This document shows positions 24,953-33,593 of a DNA stretch of 64,000 nt, in pieces. The position numbers and the translations under genes are program-made. Each line of letters starts with the position of its first letter. Within the stretch, counting starts at the first letter, position 1. A model generated the notes under the pieces. The model made no database searches, was not told the DNA's origin, and saw nothing but the letters and a program-made list of their open reading frames with translations. The stretch spans positions 1-64,000 of the forward strand of contig DATKQY010000040.1 in NCBI GenBank assembly GCA_035532475.1. Reading direction: 5' to 3'. The stretch comes from DATKQY01 sp035532475. Its GTDB lineage: Bacteria > Actinomycetota > Acidimicrobiia > Acidimicrobiales > Bog-793.

Positions 24953-26362
24953 TCAGCGGGCCCGGTAGGCGGCCGTGGCGCCGAGCTCGTCCTTGTTCAG
25001 ACGGCGCGACAGGTGGAGCCCCTCGAGCACGAGCTCGACGGCGCTCGCCACCTGGGACGCGCTCGCGCCAGCGCCGGCGAGGCCGGACACGATCTCGCCG
25101 AGGCGGGGCACCTCGGCGGCGAGCTTGACGTACGCCGTCGAGGCGACGAGCGGGCCGGCCTCGGCGTCGCGGCCCTCGGAGAAGGCCCCGACGACCTCCG
25201 CGAGGTGCGCCGGCGGGCAGTGCTCGCGGAAGGTCTGGAGCACGGCGGTCGAGAGCAGGCCGGCAACGACCTCCCGGTCCTCCCCCTCCTCCAGCGCGTC
25301 CACCTCGACCTTGCCGAGCGTCGAGGCGAAGAGCGCGCCGAGGTCGCTCACCCGGGGGGCCGCGTCGGCCTCCCCGAGGCGCAGCGCCCGGCGCAGGGCC
25401 GCCGCGACGAGGGTCTCGTAGTTGGCGACGCTCAGGCGAACCGACACCCCCGAGCGCTGGTTCACCCGCCCGCTCGCGCGTGCCGCCTGGCTCAGGCGGG
25501 CCACGATCTCGGCCATGAACGCCGGCACCTCGACGGCCACCCCCGGGATCGAGATCGGCGCGGCCTCCTGGTCGACGATCGCCATCTCCGTCGCGACCTC
25601 GAAGGGGTAGTGCGTGCGTATCTGGGCGCCGAAGCGGTCCTTCAGGGGCGTGATGATGCGCCCCCGGTTCGTGTAGTCGTCCGGGTTCGCGGTCGCGACG
25701 AGGACGATGTCGAGCGGCAGTCGCACCCGGTGGCCCCGGATCTGTACATCGCGCTCCTCGAGCACGTTCAGCAGGCCGACCTGGATCCGCTCGGCGAGGT
25801 CGGGCAGCTCGTTGACGGCGAAGATCCCGCGGTTGGTCCTCGGCACGAGCCCGTAGTGGATCGTCAGCTCGTCGGAGAGGTAGCGGCCCTCGGCGACCTT
25901 GATCGGGTCGACCTCCCCGATCAGGTCGGCGATCGAGGTGTCGGGGGTGGCGAGCTTCTCGCCGTAGCGGTCCGAGCGGTGCACCCAGGTGACCGGCGTC
26001 TCGTCGCCGAGCTCGTCGACCAGGTCCCTCGCGTGGCGCGAGACCGGCCGGAACGGGTCGTCGTTGATCTCCGAGCCGGCGACGACCGGCAGCCACTCGT
26101 CGAGCAGCTCGACGAGGGAGCGCAAGATGCGCGACTTCGCCTGGCCGCGCTCGCCGAGGAGGATCACGTCGTGGCCGGCGAGGAGCGCGTGCTCGAGCTG
26201 GGGCACGACGGTGTCCTCGAAGCCGAGGACGCCGTCGACGACGGGCCGGCCGTCGGCGATGCGCCCGAGGAGGTTCCGCCGCACCTCCTCGTGCACCGGC
26301 ACCGACCGGTACCCCGACGCCTTCAGCTCGCCGAGCGTGGTCGCGGGCGGTGGAGTGGGCAT
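24953..26362 (-). CDS. AAA+ ATPase of the magnesium-chelatase ChlI / MoxR group
   Basis: 469 residues. The nucleotide site is LLGERGQAKSRILRSLVELL, a Walker A with Gln and Ala where GxGKS/T is usual. Walker B is GIFAVNELPDLAERIQVGLL, followed by sensor 1 IVLVATANPDDYTNRGRIIT and the arginine-finger region LKDRFGAQIRTHYPFE. The ChlI-type insertion between strands is present (VGEVDPIKVAEGRYLSDELT-like). It is upstream of, and probably cotranscribed with, the VWA gene. ATG start at 26362 is fixed by TAGTCT 6 nt upstream. Confidence 0.85.
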   Translation of the reverse strand: MPTPPPATTLGELKASGYRSVPVHEEVRRNLLGRIADGRPVVDGVLGFEDTVVPQLEHALLAGHDVILLGERGQAKSRILRSLVELLDEWLPVVAGSEINDDPFRPVSRHARDLVDELGDETPVTWVHRSDRYGEKLATPDTSIADLIGEVDPIKVAEGRYLSDELTIHYGLVPRTNRGIFAVNELPDLAERIQVGLLNVLEERDVQIRGHRVRLPLDIVLVATANPDDYTNRGRIITPLKDRFGAQIRTHYPFEVATEMAIVDQEAAPISIPGVAVEVPAFMAEIVARLSQAARASGRVNQRSGVSVRLSVANYETLVAAALRRALRLGEADAAPRVSDLGALFASTLGKVEVDALEEGEDREVVAGLLSTAVLQTFREHCPPAHLAEVVGAFSEGRDAEAGPLVASTAYVKLAAEVPRLGEIVSGLAGAGASASQVASAVELVLEGLHLSRRLNKDELGATAAYRAR

Positions 26363-26368
26363 GGGTCG

Positions 26369-26374
26369 AGACTA
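26369..26374 (-). promoter_or_regulatory. Leaderless -10 box of the AAA+ ATPase gene
   Basis: TAGTCT lies 6 nt before the ATG at 26362 and faces the sdh operon. Confidence 0.5.
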
Positions 26375-26529
26375 CCGAGACCCCGCGGCCGCGCCGTTTC
26401 GCCCCCGGGCTCTTGTTGGTGCGAATATGTCGGACGGTCGAACCTGCCGCCGAGCACGGCGCGCCGGCGCGACCCCGGGGCCCGGGGGGCGTCCCGGTGT
26501 CAGCGGAGTGCCTGACAGGAGGGATGCCC

Positions 26530-27390
26530 GTGACCGTCGTGGAGGAGCAACCGGGCACGCCCGCGCCGACCCCCGTCCGCATCGGCGGCGTCCGTGGCGG
26601 TCCACCACTGTCGACGGTGCTCCGGCGGGACAGCTGGTGGTTGCAGCCCGCCCTCGTGGCGCTCGGGCTGCTCGGCTTCATCGGCTACTCGATCTGGGCC
26701 GCCAACCGCAACGGCGGCTTCTACGCCGGCCCCGCCATGGGTCGCGACTACCTCTCGCCGCTCTACTCGCCGTGCCTGTCGAACAGCTGCACCACCGCCG
26801 GCTACGTCTGGGGCGGCTGGAGCTGGTGGCGCATCTCCCCCGCCTGGCTGATCCTCGTCTTCCCGGGTGCCTTCCGCGCCACCTGCTACTACTACCGCAA
26901 GGCCTACTACCGCTCGTTCTGGCTCTCCCCCCCGGCGTGCGCCGTCGCCGACGCCGGGTCGACGAGCGTGGGCGGCCTGCGGAAGCGCTACACCGGCGAG
27001 ACGCGCTTCCCGCTGATCCTCCAGAACGTCCACCGGTTCACCTGGTACTTCGCGGTCGTCTTCGCCGGGATCCTCACGTGGGACGCCATCGCCGCCTTCC
27101 GCTTCCCCGACGGCGTCGGCCTCGGCCTCGGCACGTTGCTGTTCGTCGTGAACGCCGTGTTCATCTGGGCCTACACCCTCGGCTGCCACGCCTGCCGCCA
27201 CCTGTGCGGCGGTGGCGTGAAGCGGTTCTCCAAGGCCCCGTTGCGCCACTGGTTCTGGAAGAACATCTCGACCCCGCTGAACGAGCACCACCAGCTCTTC
27301 GCCTGGTGCTCGCTCTTCTCGATCATCGCGACCGACCTGTACGTCTGGCTCGTGGCGAGCGGCACGATCCACGACCCGAGGATCTTCTGA
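26530..27390 (+). CDS. sdhC: Succinate dehydrogenase membrane anchor subunit (single fused anchor, Sdh1 type)
   Basis: About 286 residues with five hydrophobic segments (WLQPALVALGLLGFIGYSIW, WLILVFPGAF, FAVVFAGILTWDAIAAF, GTLLFVVNAVFIWAYTLG, LFSIIATDLYVWLVA). Cys/His residues cluster at FRATCYYYRKAYYRSFW and at LGCHACRHLCGGGVKRFSK. The gene order anchor-flavoprotein-FeS and the single anchor are those of mycobacterial Sdh1. AGGAGG at 26517-26522 sits 1 nt before an ATG (26524) but 7 nt before a GTG (26530), so GTG 26530 is the better start. The stop overlaps the sdhA ATG (TGATG). Confidence 0.85.
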   Translation: MTVVEEQPGTPAPTPVRIGGVRGGPPLSTVLRRDSWWLQPALVALGLLGFIGYSIWAANRNGGFYAGPAMGRDYLSPLYSPCLSNSCTTAGYVWGGWSWWRISPAWLILVFPGAFRATCYYYRKAYYRSFWLSPPACAVADAGSTSVGGLRKRYTGETRFPLILQNVHRFTWYFAVVFAGILTWDAIAAFRFPDGVGLGLGTLLFVVNAVFIWAYTLGCHACRHLCGGGVKRFSKAPLRHWFWKNISTPLNEHHQLFAWCSLFSIIATDLYVWLVASGTIHDPRIF

Positions 27391-29189
27391 TGGCCGGGCA
27401 CGAGACGCACGTCGTCGACATCTTGATCATCGGGGCGGGCGGCGCCGGGATGCGCGCCGCCATCGAGTCGAGCGCGATGGGGCTGAAGACGGCGCTCGTC
27501 TGCAAGTCGCTTCTCGGCAAGGCCCACACCGTCATGGCGGAGGGGGGCGTCGCCGCCGCGCTCGGCAACGTCTGGCCGGAGGACAGCTGGAAGGTCCACT
27601 TCCGCGACACCATGCGCGGCGGCAAGATGCTGAACAACTGGCGCATGGCCCAGCTCCATGCCCAGGAGTCCCCCGAGCGCGTCCTCGAGCTCGAGGAGTG
27701 GGGCGCCCTGTTCGACCGCACCCCCGACGGCCGCATCCTCCAGCGCGACTTCGGCGGCCACCGCTACGCGCGCCTCGCCCACGTCGGGGACCGGACCGGC
27801 CTCGAGATGATCAGGACCCTGCAGCACCGCGCCGTCAGCGCCGGCATCGACGTCTACATGGAGTGCAAGATCGTCCGCCTCCTGACCGACGCCGAAGGTG
27901 CGGTCAACGGCGCGGTCGGGTTCTGGCGCGAGTCGGGCAAGTTCGTCGTGTTCGGCGCCAAGTCGATCATCATCGCCTCCGGCGGCGTCGGCAAGACGTG
28001 GAAGTTCACGTCGAACTCGTGGGAGTCGAGCGGCGACGGTCAGGCCCTCGCGCTCTGGGCCGGCGCCGACATGATCGACATGGAGTGCGTGCAGTTCCAC
28101 CCGACGGGCATGGTCTGGCCGCCGTCCGCCCGCGGCCTCCTCGTCACCGAAGGGGTGCGCGGCGACGGCGGCGTGCTGAAGAACCGGGACGGCGAGCGGT
28201 TCATGTTCCGCTACATCCCGGACTTCTACGCCAAGGAGACGGCCGACTCCATCGAGGAGGCCGACCAGTGGTACGACAACAAGAAGGACTTCCGCCGCCC
28301 GCCCGAGCTGCTCCCGCGAGACGAGGTGGCGCGTGCCATCAACTCCGAGGTGAAGGCGGGGCGCGGTAGCCCGCACGGCGGCGTCTCCCTCGACATCGCC
28401 TCCCGCCGCAGCGCGGAGTACATCAGGCGGCGCCTCCCGTCGATGTACCACCAGTTCAAGGAGCTCGCCGACGTCGACATCACGACCGACGCGATGGAGA
28501 TCGGCCCGACCTGCCACTACATCATGGGCGGGATCCGCGTCGATGCCGACACGGCGGCCACGACGGTCGCCGGGCTGTTCGCCGCCGGCGAGGCGGCCGG
28601 CGGCATGCACGGCGCGAACCGCCTCGGCGGGAACTCCCTGTCGGACCTGCTCGTCTTCGGCCGCCGCGCCGGCCGGTACGCCGCGGAGCACGCCCTCGCC
28701 GCCACCGGCGACGTCGTGATCGACGAGGCTCAGGTCGCCGAGGTCACCGGCGAGGCGCTCTCCTTCTTCGACCACGAGGGCGGCGAGAACCCCTACGCGC
28801 TCCACCAGGAGCTGCAAGAGACGATGCAGTCCCTCGTCGGGATCATCAGGACCGAGCCGGAGCTCGTCGAGGCCCTCGGGCGCCTCGACGAGCTCGACGA
28901 GCGCGCCGCCAGGGTGCAGGTGGAGGGCCACCGCCAGTTCAACCCGGGCTGGCACCTCGCCCTCGACGTCCAGTCGATGCTCGCCGTCGCCCGCTGCACG
29001 ACCCTCGGCGCGATCGAGCGACGGGAGTCGCGGGGCGGCCACACCCGCGACGACTATCCGGCACCGGACCCCGAGCTCGCGAAGGTGAACATGGTGACGA
29101 GGCTCGCGGACGGGCGCGTGGCGGTCGTGCGCGAACCGCTGCCCGCGATGCCCGACGAGCTGAAGGCGCTCTTCGAGGAGGACCACTGA
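27390..29189 (+). CDS. sdhA: Succinate dehydrogenase flavoprotein subunit
   Basis: 599 residues. The FAD-binding Rossmann motif is DILIIGAGGAGMRAAIESSA, and the His that carries covalent FAD is in GKAHTVMAEGGVAAALG. Substrate-site residues follow in FHPTGMVWPPSARGLLVTEG and MEIGPTCHYIMGGIRVDADT. It oxidises succinate to fumarate at the cytoplasmic face. It overlaps sdhC by TGATG and sdhB by TGATG. Confidence 0.95.
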   Translation: MAGHETHVVDILIIGAGGAGMRAAIESSAMGLKTALVCKSLLGKAHTVMAEGGVAAALGNVWPEDSWKVHFRDTMRGGKMLNNWRMAQLHAQESPERVLELEEWGALFDRTPDGRILQRDFGGHRYARLAHVGDRTGLEMIRTLQHRAVSAGIDVYMECKIVRLLTDAEGAVNGAVGFWRESGKFVVFGAKSIIIASGGVGKTWKFTSNSWESSGDGQALALWAGADMIDMECVQFHPTGMVWPPSARGLLVTEGVRGDGGVLKNRDGERFMFRYIPDFYAKETADSIEEADQWYDNKKDFRRPPELLPRDEVARAINSEVKAGRGSPHGGVSLDIASRRSAEYIRRRLPSMYHQFKELADVDITTDAMEIGPTCHYIMGGIRVDADTAATTVAGLFAAGEAAGGMHGANRLGGNSLSDLLVFGRRAGRYAAEHALAATGDVVIDEAQVAEVTGEALSFFDHEGGENPYALHQELQETMQSLVGIIRTEPELVEALGRLDELDERAARVQVEGHRQFNPGWHLALDVQSMLAVARCTTLGAIERRESRGGHTRDDYPAPDPELAKVNMVTRLADGRVAVVREPLPAMPDELKALFEEDH

Positions 29190-30070
29190 TGTCGACGGAG
29201 GTGGCGACGACCGAGGCGCCGGGGGCTCCCGCGCCCGCCCGGGTGACGATGCGGCTGTGGCGGGGTGACGAGCACGGTGGCGAGTTCCGCGACTACACGG
29301 TCCCTGCCCAAGAGGGCGAGGTCGTCCTCGACGTCGTCCACCGGATCCAGGCCGAGCAGGCGCCGGACCTGGCCGTGCGCTGGAACTGCAAGGCCGGCAA
29401 GTGCGGCTCGTGCAGCGCCGAGGTGAACGGCCAGCCACGCCTGATGTGCATGACCCGGATGAGCACCCTGCCGGCCGGCGAGCCCGTCACCGTCTCGCCG
29501 ATGCGCGCCTTCCCGGTGATGCGGGACCTCGTCACCGACGTCTCGTACAACTTCGCGGTGGCGAGGCGGATCCCGACGTTCCGGCCGGGGCCGAAGGAGC
29601 CCGACGGGACCTACCGGATGGCCCAGGTCGACATCGACCGGGTGCAGGAGTTCCACAAGTGCATCGAGTGCTTCCTCTGCCAGAACGTCTGTCACGTCAT
29701 CCGTGACCACGAGGAGAACAAGGAGCACTACGCGGGGCCGCGCTTCTTCGTCCGCCTCGCCGAGCTTGAGATGCACCCGCTCGACACCTTGGACCGGCGC
29801 GAGCTCATCTCCAAAGAGCTCGGCATCGGGCTGTGCAACATCACGAAGTGCTGCACCGAGGTGTGCCCAGAGAGCATCCACATCACGGACAACGCGATCA
29901 TCCCGCTGAAAGAGCGCGTCGTCGACGCGCGCTACGACCCCGTCGCGTGGCTCGGCCGCAAGATCCGGCGCCGACCCTCGCCGACGCCTGCGGCGGTCGC
30001 GGCGGCGGGCACGCCGGCGACGGCGAGGGGCGAGCGCCTCGTCGTCGAGCCGCCGGCCGCGCGGCCGTAG
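29189..30070 (+). CDS. sdhB: Succinate dehydrogenase iron-sulfur subunit
   Basis: 293 residues. The 2Fe-2S ligands are CKAGKCGSC and the Cys of RLMCMTRM; the ferredoxin-like half has CIECFLCQNVC and CNITKCCTEVCPESIH for the 4Fe-4S and 3Fe-4S clusters. It carries electrons from SdhA to the quinone site. The last ~35 residues are a Pro/Ala-rich extension beyond the usual end. Confidence 0.95.
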   Translation: MSTEVATTEAPGAPAPARVTMRLWRGDEHGGEFRDYTVPAQEGEVVLDVVHRIQAEQAPDLAVRWNCKAGKCGSCSAEVNGQPRLMCMTRMSTLPAGEPVTVSPMRAFPVMRDLVTDVSYNFAVARRIPTFRPGPKEPDGTYRMAQVDIDRVQEFHKCIECFLCQNVCHVIRDHEENKEHYAGPRFFVRLAELEMHPLDTLDRRELISKELGIGLCNITKCCTEVCPESIHITDNAIIPLKERVVDARYDPVAWLGRKIRRRPSPTPAAVAAAGTPATARGERLVVEPPAARP

Positions 30071-30114
30071 CGGGCCGGCCGGCACGCGCCCGAGCGAGGG
30101 AGCGCTCCGCAGCG

Positions 30115-30492
30115 GTGCCCACCTTCCTCTCCCGCGCCTGGATGGACGCGCTCGCGGCGGCGCTCGGCTGCGTCGCGCCCACGGGCGGCGCGAGGCTTCT
30201 CCTCGGCCAGATCGTGACCGGCGCGCCCTCGGGCGAGGTCCGCTACACCCTCGCCGTCGGCGGCGGCGAGCCGCCCGAGGTGGTGGCGGGCACGACCGAG
30301 GGTGCCACCGTCACCCTGGTCGCCGACTATGCGACGGCGCGGGCCATCGCCTCTGGCACGCCCGCCGCCGAGCTGCTCTCGCAGGGCAGGGTCAAGGTGC
30401 GCGGCGACGCCAACGCGCTGATCAGCGCCGAGGAGCAGCTGGCGACGATCGGCGCCGCCCTCGCCGCGCTGGCCGCGGCGACCGAGTTCTGA
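30115..30492 (+). CDS. SCP2-like sterol/lipid-carrier domain protein
   Basis: 125 residues comprising one SCP2-type domain: RYTLAVGGGEPPEVVAGTTE, GATVTLVADYATARAIASGT and AELLSQGRVKVRGDANALIS carry the usual strand-helix signature. The family binds hydrophobic ligands in a tunnel; no partner is evident. It lies 44 bp after sdhB on the same strand and may be cotranscribed. The GTG start at 30115 is a best guess. Confidence 0.7.
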   Translation: MPTFLSRAWMDALAAALGCVAPTGGARLLLGQIVTGAPSGEVRYTLAVGGGEPPEVVAGTTEGATVTLVADYATARAIASGTPAAELLSQGRVKVRGDANALISAEEQLATIGAALAALAAATEF

Positions 30493-30580
30493 GGTCGGCC
30501 ACCGAGCGCGAGGACGTGCCGCCGACCGGGCCCACCGGAGACCTCCCAGGGGCGCCCTGGGCGAGCAGGAAGGAGCGAAG

Positions 30581-30880
30581 GTGATCACCGAGCACGCCGT
30601 CATCGCCGTTCGGCCCGGCACCGAGGAGGAGTTCGCCCGGGCCTTCGAGGAGGAGGCCAGGCCCGTGATCGCCGCGGCGCCTGGTGTCGGCGGCGCCCAG
30701 CTGCTGCGCGGCATCGAGCGGCCCTCGACGTTCCTGCTCCTCGTCGAGTGGGAAAGCGTCGAGGCCCACATGGAGGCCTTCCGCAACTCGCCGGCGTTCA
30801 GCGAGTGGCGCCGGATCGTCGGGCCGTTCTTCGACGGCACGCCCGAGGTCGAGCACTTCCGACCGGCCGCCGAGGGCTGA
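30581..30880 (+). CDS. ABM-domain (antibiotic biosynthesis monooxygenase-like) protein
   Basis: 99 residues, a single dimeric ferredoxin-like ABM domain: EHAVIAVRPGTEEEFARAFE, GVGGAQLLRGIERPSTFLLL and VEWESVEAHMEAFRNSPAFS. Family members include quinol monooxygenases and haem-degrading enzymes, many uncharacterised. GGAAGGAG sits 5 nt before the GTG start, a clear ribosome binding site. Confidence 0.8.
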   Translation: MITEHAVIAVRPGTEEEFARAFEEEARPVIAAAPGVGGAQLLRGIERPSTFLLLVEWESVEAHMEAFRNSPAFSEWRRIVGPFFDGTPEVEHFRPAAEG

Positions 30881-30885
30881 TCCCG

Positions 30886-30913
30886 CCCCGGCGGCTCCCG
30901 TCCCGCCGAGGGG
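30886..30913. terminator. Hairpin between convergent ABM and mdh genes
   Basis: CCCCGGCGG (30886-30894) pairs with CCGCCGAGGGG (30903-30913) with a 2-nt bulge and an 8-nt loop. No T-run on either side. Possible bidirectional terminator. Confidence 0.4.
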
Positions 30914-30916
30914 TCG

Positions 30917-31930
30917 TCAGCCGCTGCCGAGCAGCTCGGCGACGTCGGCCTTCTCGGCGAGGAGCTCCTCGGTGGTGCGCCGGATCCGCTCCTTGGCGAA
31001 GTCGTCGTGCTCGAGGCCCTCGACGACCTCCCAGGCCGCGCCGTCCGTGCGTACCGGGAAGCCGAACTGCAGCCCCTCGGGGACGCCGTACTCGCCGCGC
31101 GAGGCGACCGCGAGCGAGGTCCACCCGCCCGTGGCGGTGCCGACGGCCACCGCCACGACCGAGTCGATCGCCGCGTTGGCCGCCGAGGCCGCCGAGGAGG
31201 CGCCGCGGGCCTCGATGATGGCCGCGCCGCGCTGCTGCACGGTGGCGATGAACTCCCCCTCGAGCCAGGCCTGGTCGGCGATCACCGCCGGGGCCGCCTT
31301 GCCGGCGATCAGCGCGTGGGCGAAGTCGGGGAACTGGGTCGAGGAGTGGTTCCCCCAGATCGCCATGTTCGTCACGTCGGCGACGGGGACGCCCGCCCTC
31401 GCGGCGAGCTGGGACTTCGCCCGGTTCTCGTCGAGGCGCGTCATCGCGAACCACCGGTCGGCCGGGACCTCGGGGGCGTTCGTACGGGCGATGAGGCAGT
31501 TCGTGTTGCACGGGTTGCCCACGACGAGGATGCGCACGTCAGAGGCGGCGTGCGCCGCGATGGCGCGGCCCTGCGGCTTGAAGATCGTGCCGTTCACGCC
31601 GAGGAGGTCCTTGCGCTCCATCCCGGCCTTTCGCGGCACCGAGCCGACGAGGAGGGCGTAGGAGGTGCCGTCGAAGGCCGTGGCCAGCTCCGAGGTCGTC
31701 ACCACGTCGGCGAGGAGCGGGAAGGCGCAGTCGTCGAGCTCCATCACGACGCCCTCCAACGCCTTCATCGCCGGCTCGATCTCGAGCAGACGCAAGACGA
31801 CGGGCTGTCCCGGGCCGAGCAGCTGGCCGGAGGCGATCCGGAACAGCAAGGAGTAGCCGATCTGGCCCGCGGCGCCGGTCACGGTCACCTGGACGGGGGC
31901 GGGCTTCGTGGAGGAAGGACTGGTGGTCAC
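30917..31930 (-). CDS. mdh: Malate dehydrogenase
   Basis: 337 residues of the MDH type 2 group. The NAD site is VTVTGAAGQIGYSLLFRIAS, the substrate Arg region is GSVPRKAGMERKDLLGVNG and the catalytic His lies in MAIWGNHSSTQFPDFAHALI. It interconverts malate and oxaloacetate. The GTG start (MTTSPSS) is supported by TAGCCT 7 nt upstream. Confidence 0.95.
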   Translation of the reverse strand: MTTSPSSTKPAPVQVTVTGAAGQIGYSLLFRIASGQLLGPGQPVVLRLLEIEPAMKALEGVVMELDDCAFPLLADVVTTSELATAFDGTSYALLVGSVPRKAGMERKDLLGVNGTIFKPQGRAIAAHAASDVRILVVGNPCNTNCLIARTNAPEVPADRWFAMTRLDENRAKSQLAARAGVPVADVTNMAIWGNHSSTQFPDFAHALIAGKAAPAVIADQAWLEGEFIATVQQRGAAIIEARGASSAASAANAAIDSVVAVAVGTATGGWTSLAVASRGEYGVPEGLQFGFPVRTDGAAWEVVEGLEHDDFAKERIRRTTEELLAEKADVAELLGSG

Positions 31931-31937
31931 GCCGGTG

Positions 31938-31943
31938 AGGCTA
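31938..31943 (-). promoter_or_regulatory. Leaderless -10 box of mdh
   Basis: TAGCCT lies 7 nt before the GTG at 31930. Confidence 0.55.
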
Positions 31944-31963
31944 CCGCCGGCCCGCCGGGGCGG

Positions 31964-33457
31964 TCAGATCCGGGCGTGGCGGTCGAGGAAGGCGTAGACG
32001 TCGGTGAGATCGACGCCGGGGAACGGGTTGAACGACTCGGCGTCGGTCGGCAGGCCCGACACGAAGTGGCTCCGGTCGCGCGCCGAGGCCCAGGCGACAC
32101 CGCTCCAGCGCCGGTCGACCTCGGGCGGGGGGCGCCGGCAGCAGGACGGGTCGGGGCAGCTCGACGCGGTGCGCAGCGAGGTGCCGCTGCCGCGGAAGAA
32201 CCGGGCGTAGGCGGCGGGCGTGCCGATCGTCACGGCGTCGCGGCTCGAGCCGTCGGCCTCGATGTTCGTCACGCACCAGAACTCCCCCGCCGGCGTCTCG
32301 GTGTACTGGCAGTGGAGGTTGAAGGCGTCCTCGGACTCAAAGGCCTGCCGGGCGCTCCAGCGACGGCAGAGGCGCTGGCCCTCCACCGTCCCGTCGGCGT
32401 CGGCCGGCAGGGGCACGCCGTCGTTCTCGTAGGCCTTCCAGAGCACGCCCTCGGGGTTCGAGCGCTGGAAGTGCACCGGGATCTGCAGGTGGCGCGTGAC
32501 GAGGTTGGTCAGGCGGTGGGCCGCCATCTCGTAGGAGATGTAGAAGGCGTCGCGCAGGTCCTCGGCGGAGATCTCGCCCGAGGCGCGGGCGCGGGACAGC
32601 AGCGGGACGGCGGCCCGCTCGGGCGCGAGCAGCGCGCCCGCGAAGTAGTTCGCCTCCACGCGCTGGCGGACGTAGTCGCCGAAGTCGGAGGGGTCCACGT
32701 GTCCGAGCGCGAAGTGACCGAGCGTCTGGGCGATCACCGAGCGCGCCGCGCGCGGGGCCAGGTCGTTGCGCTGCGCCACGTAGACGACCCGGGAGCGCAC
32801 GTCGGTGATCGAGCGGGTCGAGGCCGGCAGGTCCTGGACCCTCGCGATCGAAAAGCCGAAGTGCGAGGCCAGCTCGCCGAGCGCGTGCTCCGAGACGGGC
32901 GCCGCGCCGTCGACACCGGCGGAGGAGACGGCCTCGCCGGCGACGGCCTCGATCTCCGCGAAGTAGTTGTCGCGCCGGCGCATCTCCTCGCGCATCGCGG
33001 CGTTGGCGGCCCGCGCCCCTTGCAGGGCGGCGGCGGAGGGCGCCGAGGAGATCTCGACGAGACGGTCGTAGAGGGTGACGAGGTGCTGGAGCACGGTGTC
33101 GTCGACGCGCGCCGAGGGGCGGAGGTAGGCAAGGCGCAGCGCCGCGTAGCGCGGATCCTCCTGCATCCGGGCGACCCGCAGCTCGAGCGCGGCACGGCGG
33201 TCGGGGGGCGCGGCCTGCAGCAGGTCGCCGACGCCGCAGGAGAGCGCCGCGGCGAGATCGTTCAGGGTCGACAGCCGGGGCTCGCGGTGGCCGTTCTCCA
33301 GCTGGGAGAGGTAGGAGGCGGGGCGGCCGAGCCGCTCGCCGAGCTGACCGAGGGTGAGGCCGGCACGTCGGCGGAAGTGGCGGACCCGCCGTCCGACGAC
33401 GAGCGGGTCCAGGCGGGCGTCAGCTCCCGCTGCGAAGTTTGACGATTCTTCGCTCAT
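31964..33457 (-). CDS. ramB: RamB-like transcriptional regulator (HTH + ImmA/IrrE-like + C-terminal domain)
   Basis: 497 residues. An XRE-type helix-turn-helix covers about 20-75 (RHFRRRAGLTLGQLGERLGR, PASYLSQLENGHREPRLSTL). A central ImmA/IrrE-like (DUF955) segment follows (NYFAGALLAPERAAVPLLSRA, ISYEMAAHRLTNLVTRHLQI) and a Cys-rich C-terminal domain (SCPDPSCCRR). This is the architecture of Corynebacterium RamB and Mycobacterium Rv0465c, which control acetate and glyoxylate genes including aceA; here it is divergent from aceA, 136 bp apart. The symbol is by architecture and context. ATG at 33457. Confidence 0.85.
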   Translation of the reverse strand: MSEESSNFAAGADARLDPLVVGRRVRHFRRRAGLTLGQLGERLGRPASYLSQLENGHREPRLSTLNDLAAALSCGVGDLLQAAPPDRRAALELRVARMQEDPRYAALRLAYLRPSARVDDTVLQHLVTLYDRLVEISSAPSAAALQGARAANAAMREEMRRRDNYFAEIEAVAGEAVSSAGVDGAAPVSEHALGELASHFGFSIARVQDLPASTRSITDVRSRVVYVAQRNDLAPRAARSVIAQTLGHFALGHVDPSDFGDYVRQRVEANYFAGALLAPERAAVPLLSRARASGEISAEDLRDAFYISYEMAAHRLTNLVTRHLQIPVHFQRSNPEGVLWKAYENDGVPLPADADGTVEGQRLCRRWSARQAFESEDAFNLHCQYTETPAGEFWCVTNIEADGSSRDAVTIGTPAAYARFFRGSGTSLRTASSCPDPSCCRRPPPEVDRRWSGVAWASARDRSHFVSGLPTDAESFNPFPGVDLTDVYAFLDRHARI

Positions 33458-33509
33458 CTGACAACTCTAGATGATCTCTCCAGTGACATTTCATCAGATC
33501 TTCGCTCAT
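33447..33509. promoter_or_regulatory. ramB-aceA control region with an 11-bp direct repeat
   Basis: TCTTCGCTCAT occurs at 33447-33457 (covering the ramB start codon) and at 33499-33509, 52 bp apart, about five helical turns. ATCTGA (33456-33461) and TCAGAT (33494-33499) form an inverted pair between them. Candidate RamB sites for autoregulation and aceA control. The region is also AT-richer than its surroundings. Confidence 0.45.
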
Positions 33510-33593
33510 ACTGCCGATACTGTCGAGAAGGTATGCGGGATGCACCCGCCGGCGCCGATGGTGGTGCCGGGAGCCGACGCCTGAGGAGCAGCG

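Noticed and set aside
29833..30114. Longer N-terminus for the SCP2-like protein
   Set aside because: It would overlap the whole end of sdhB out of frame; the SCP2 domain starts after 30115.
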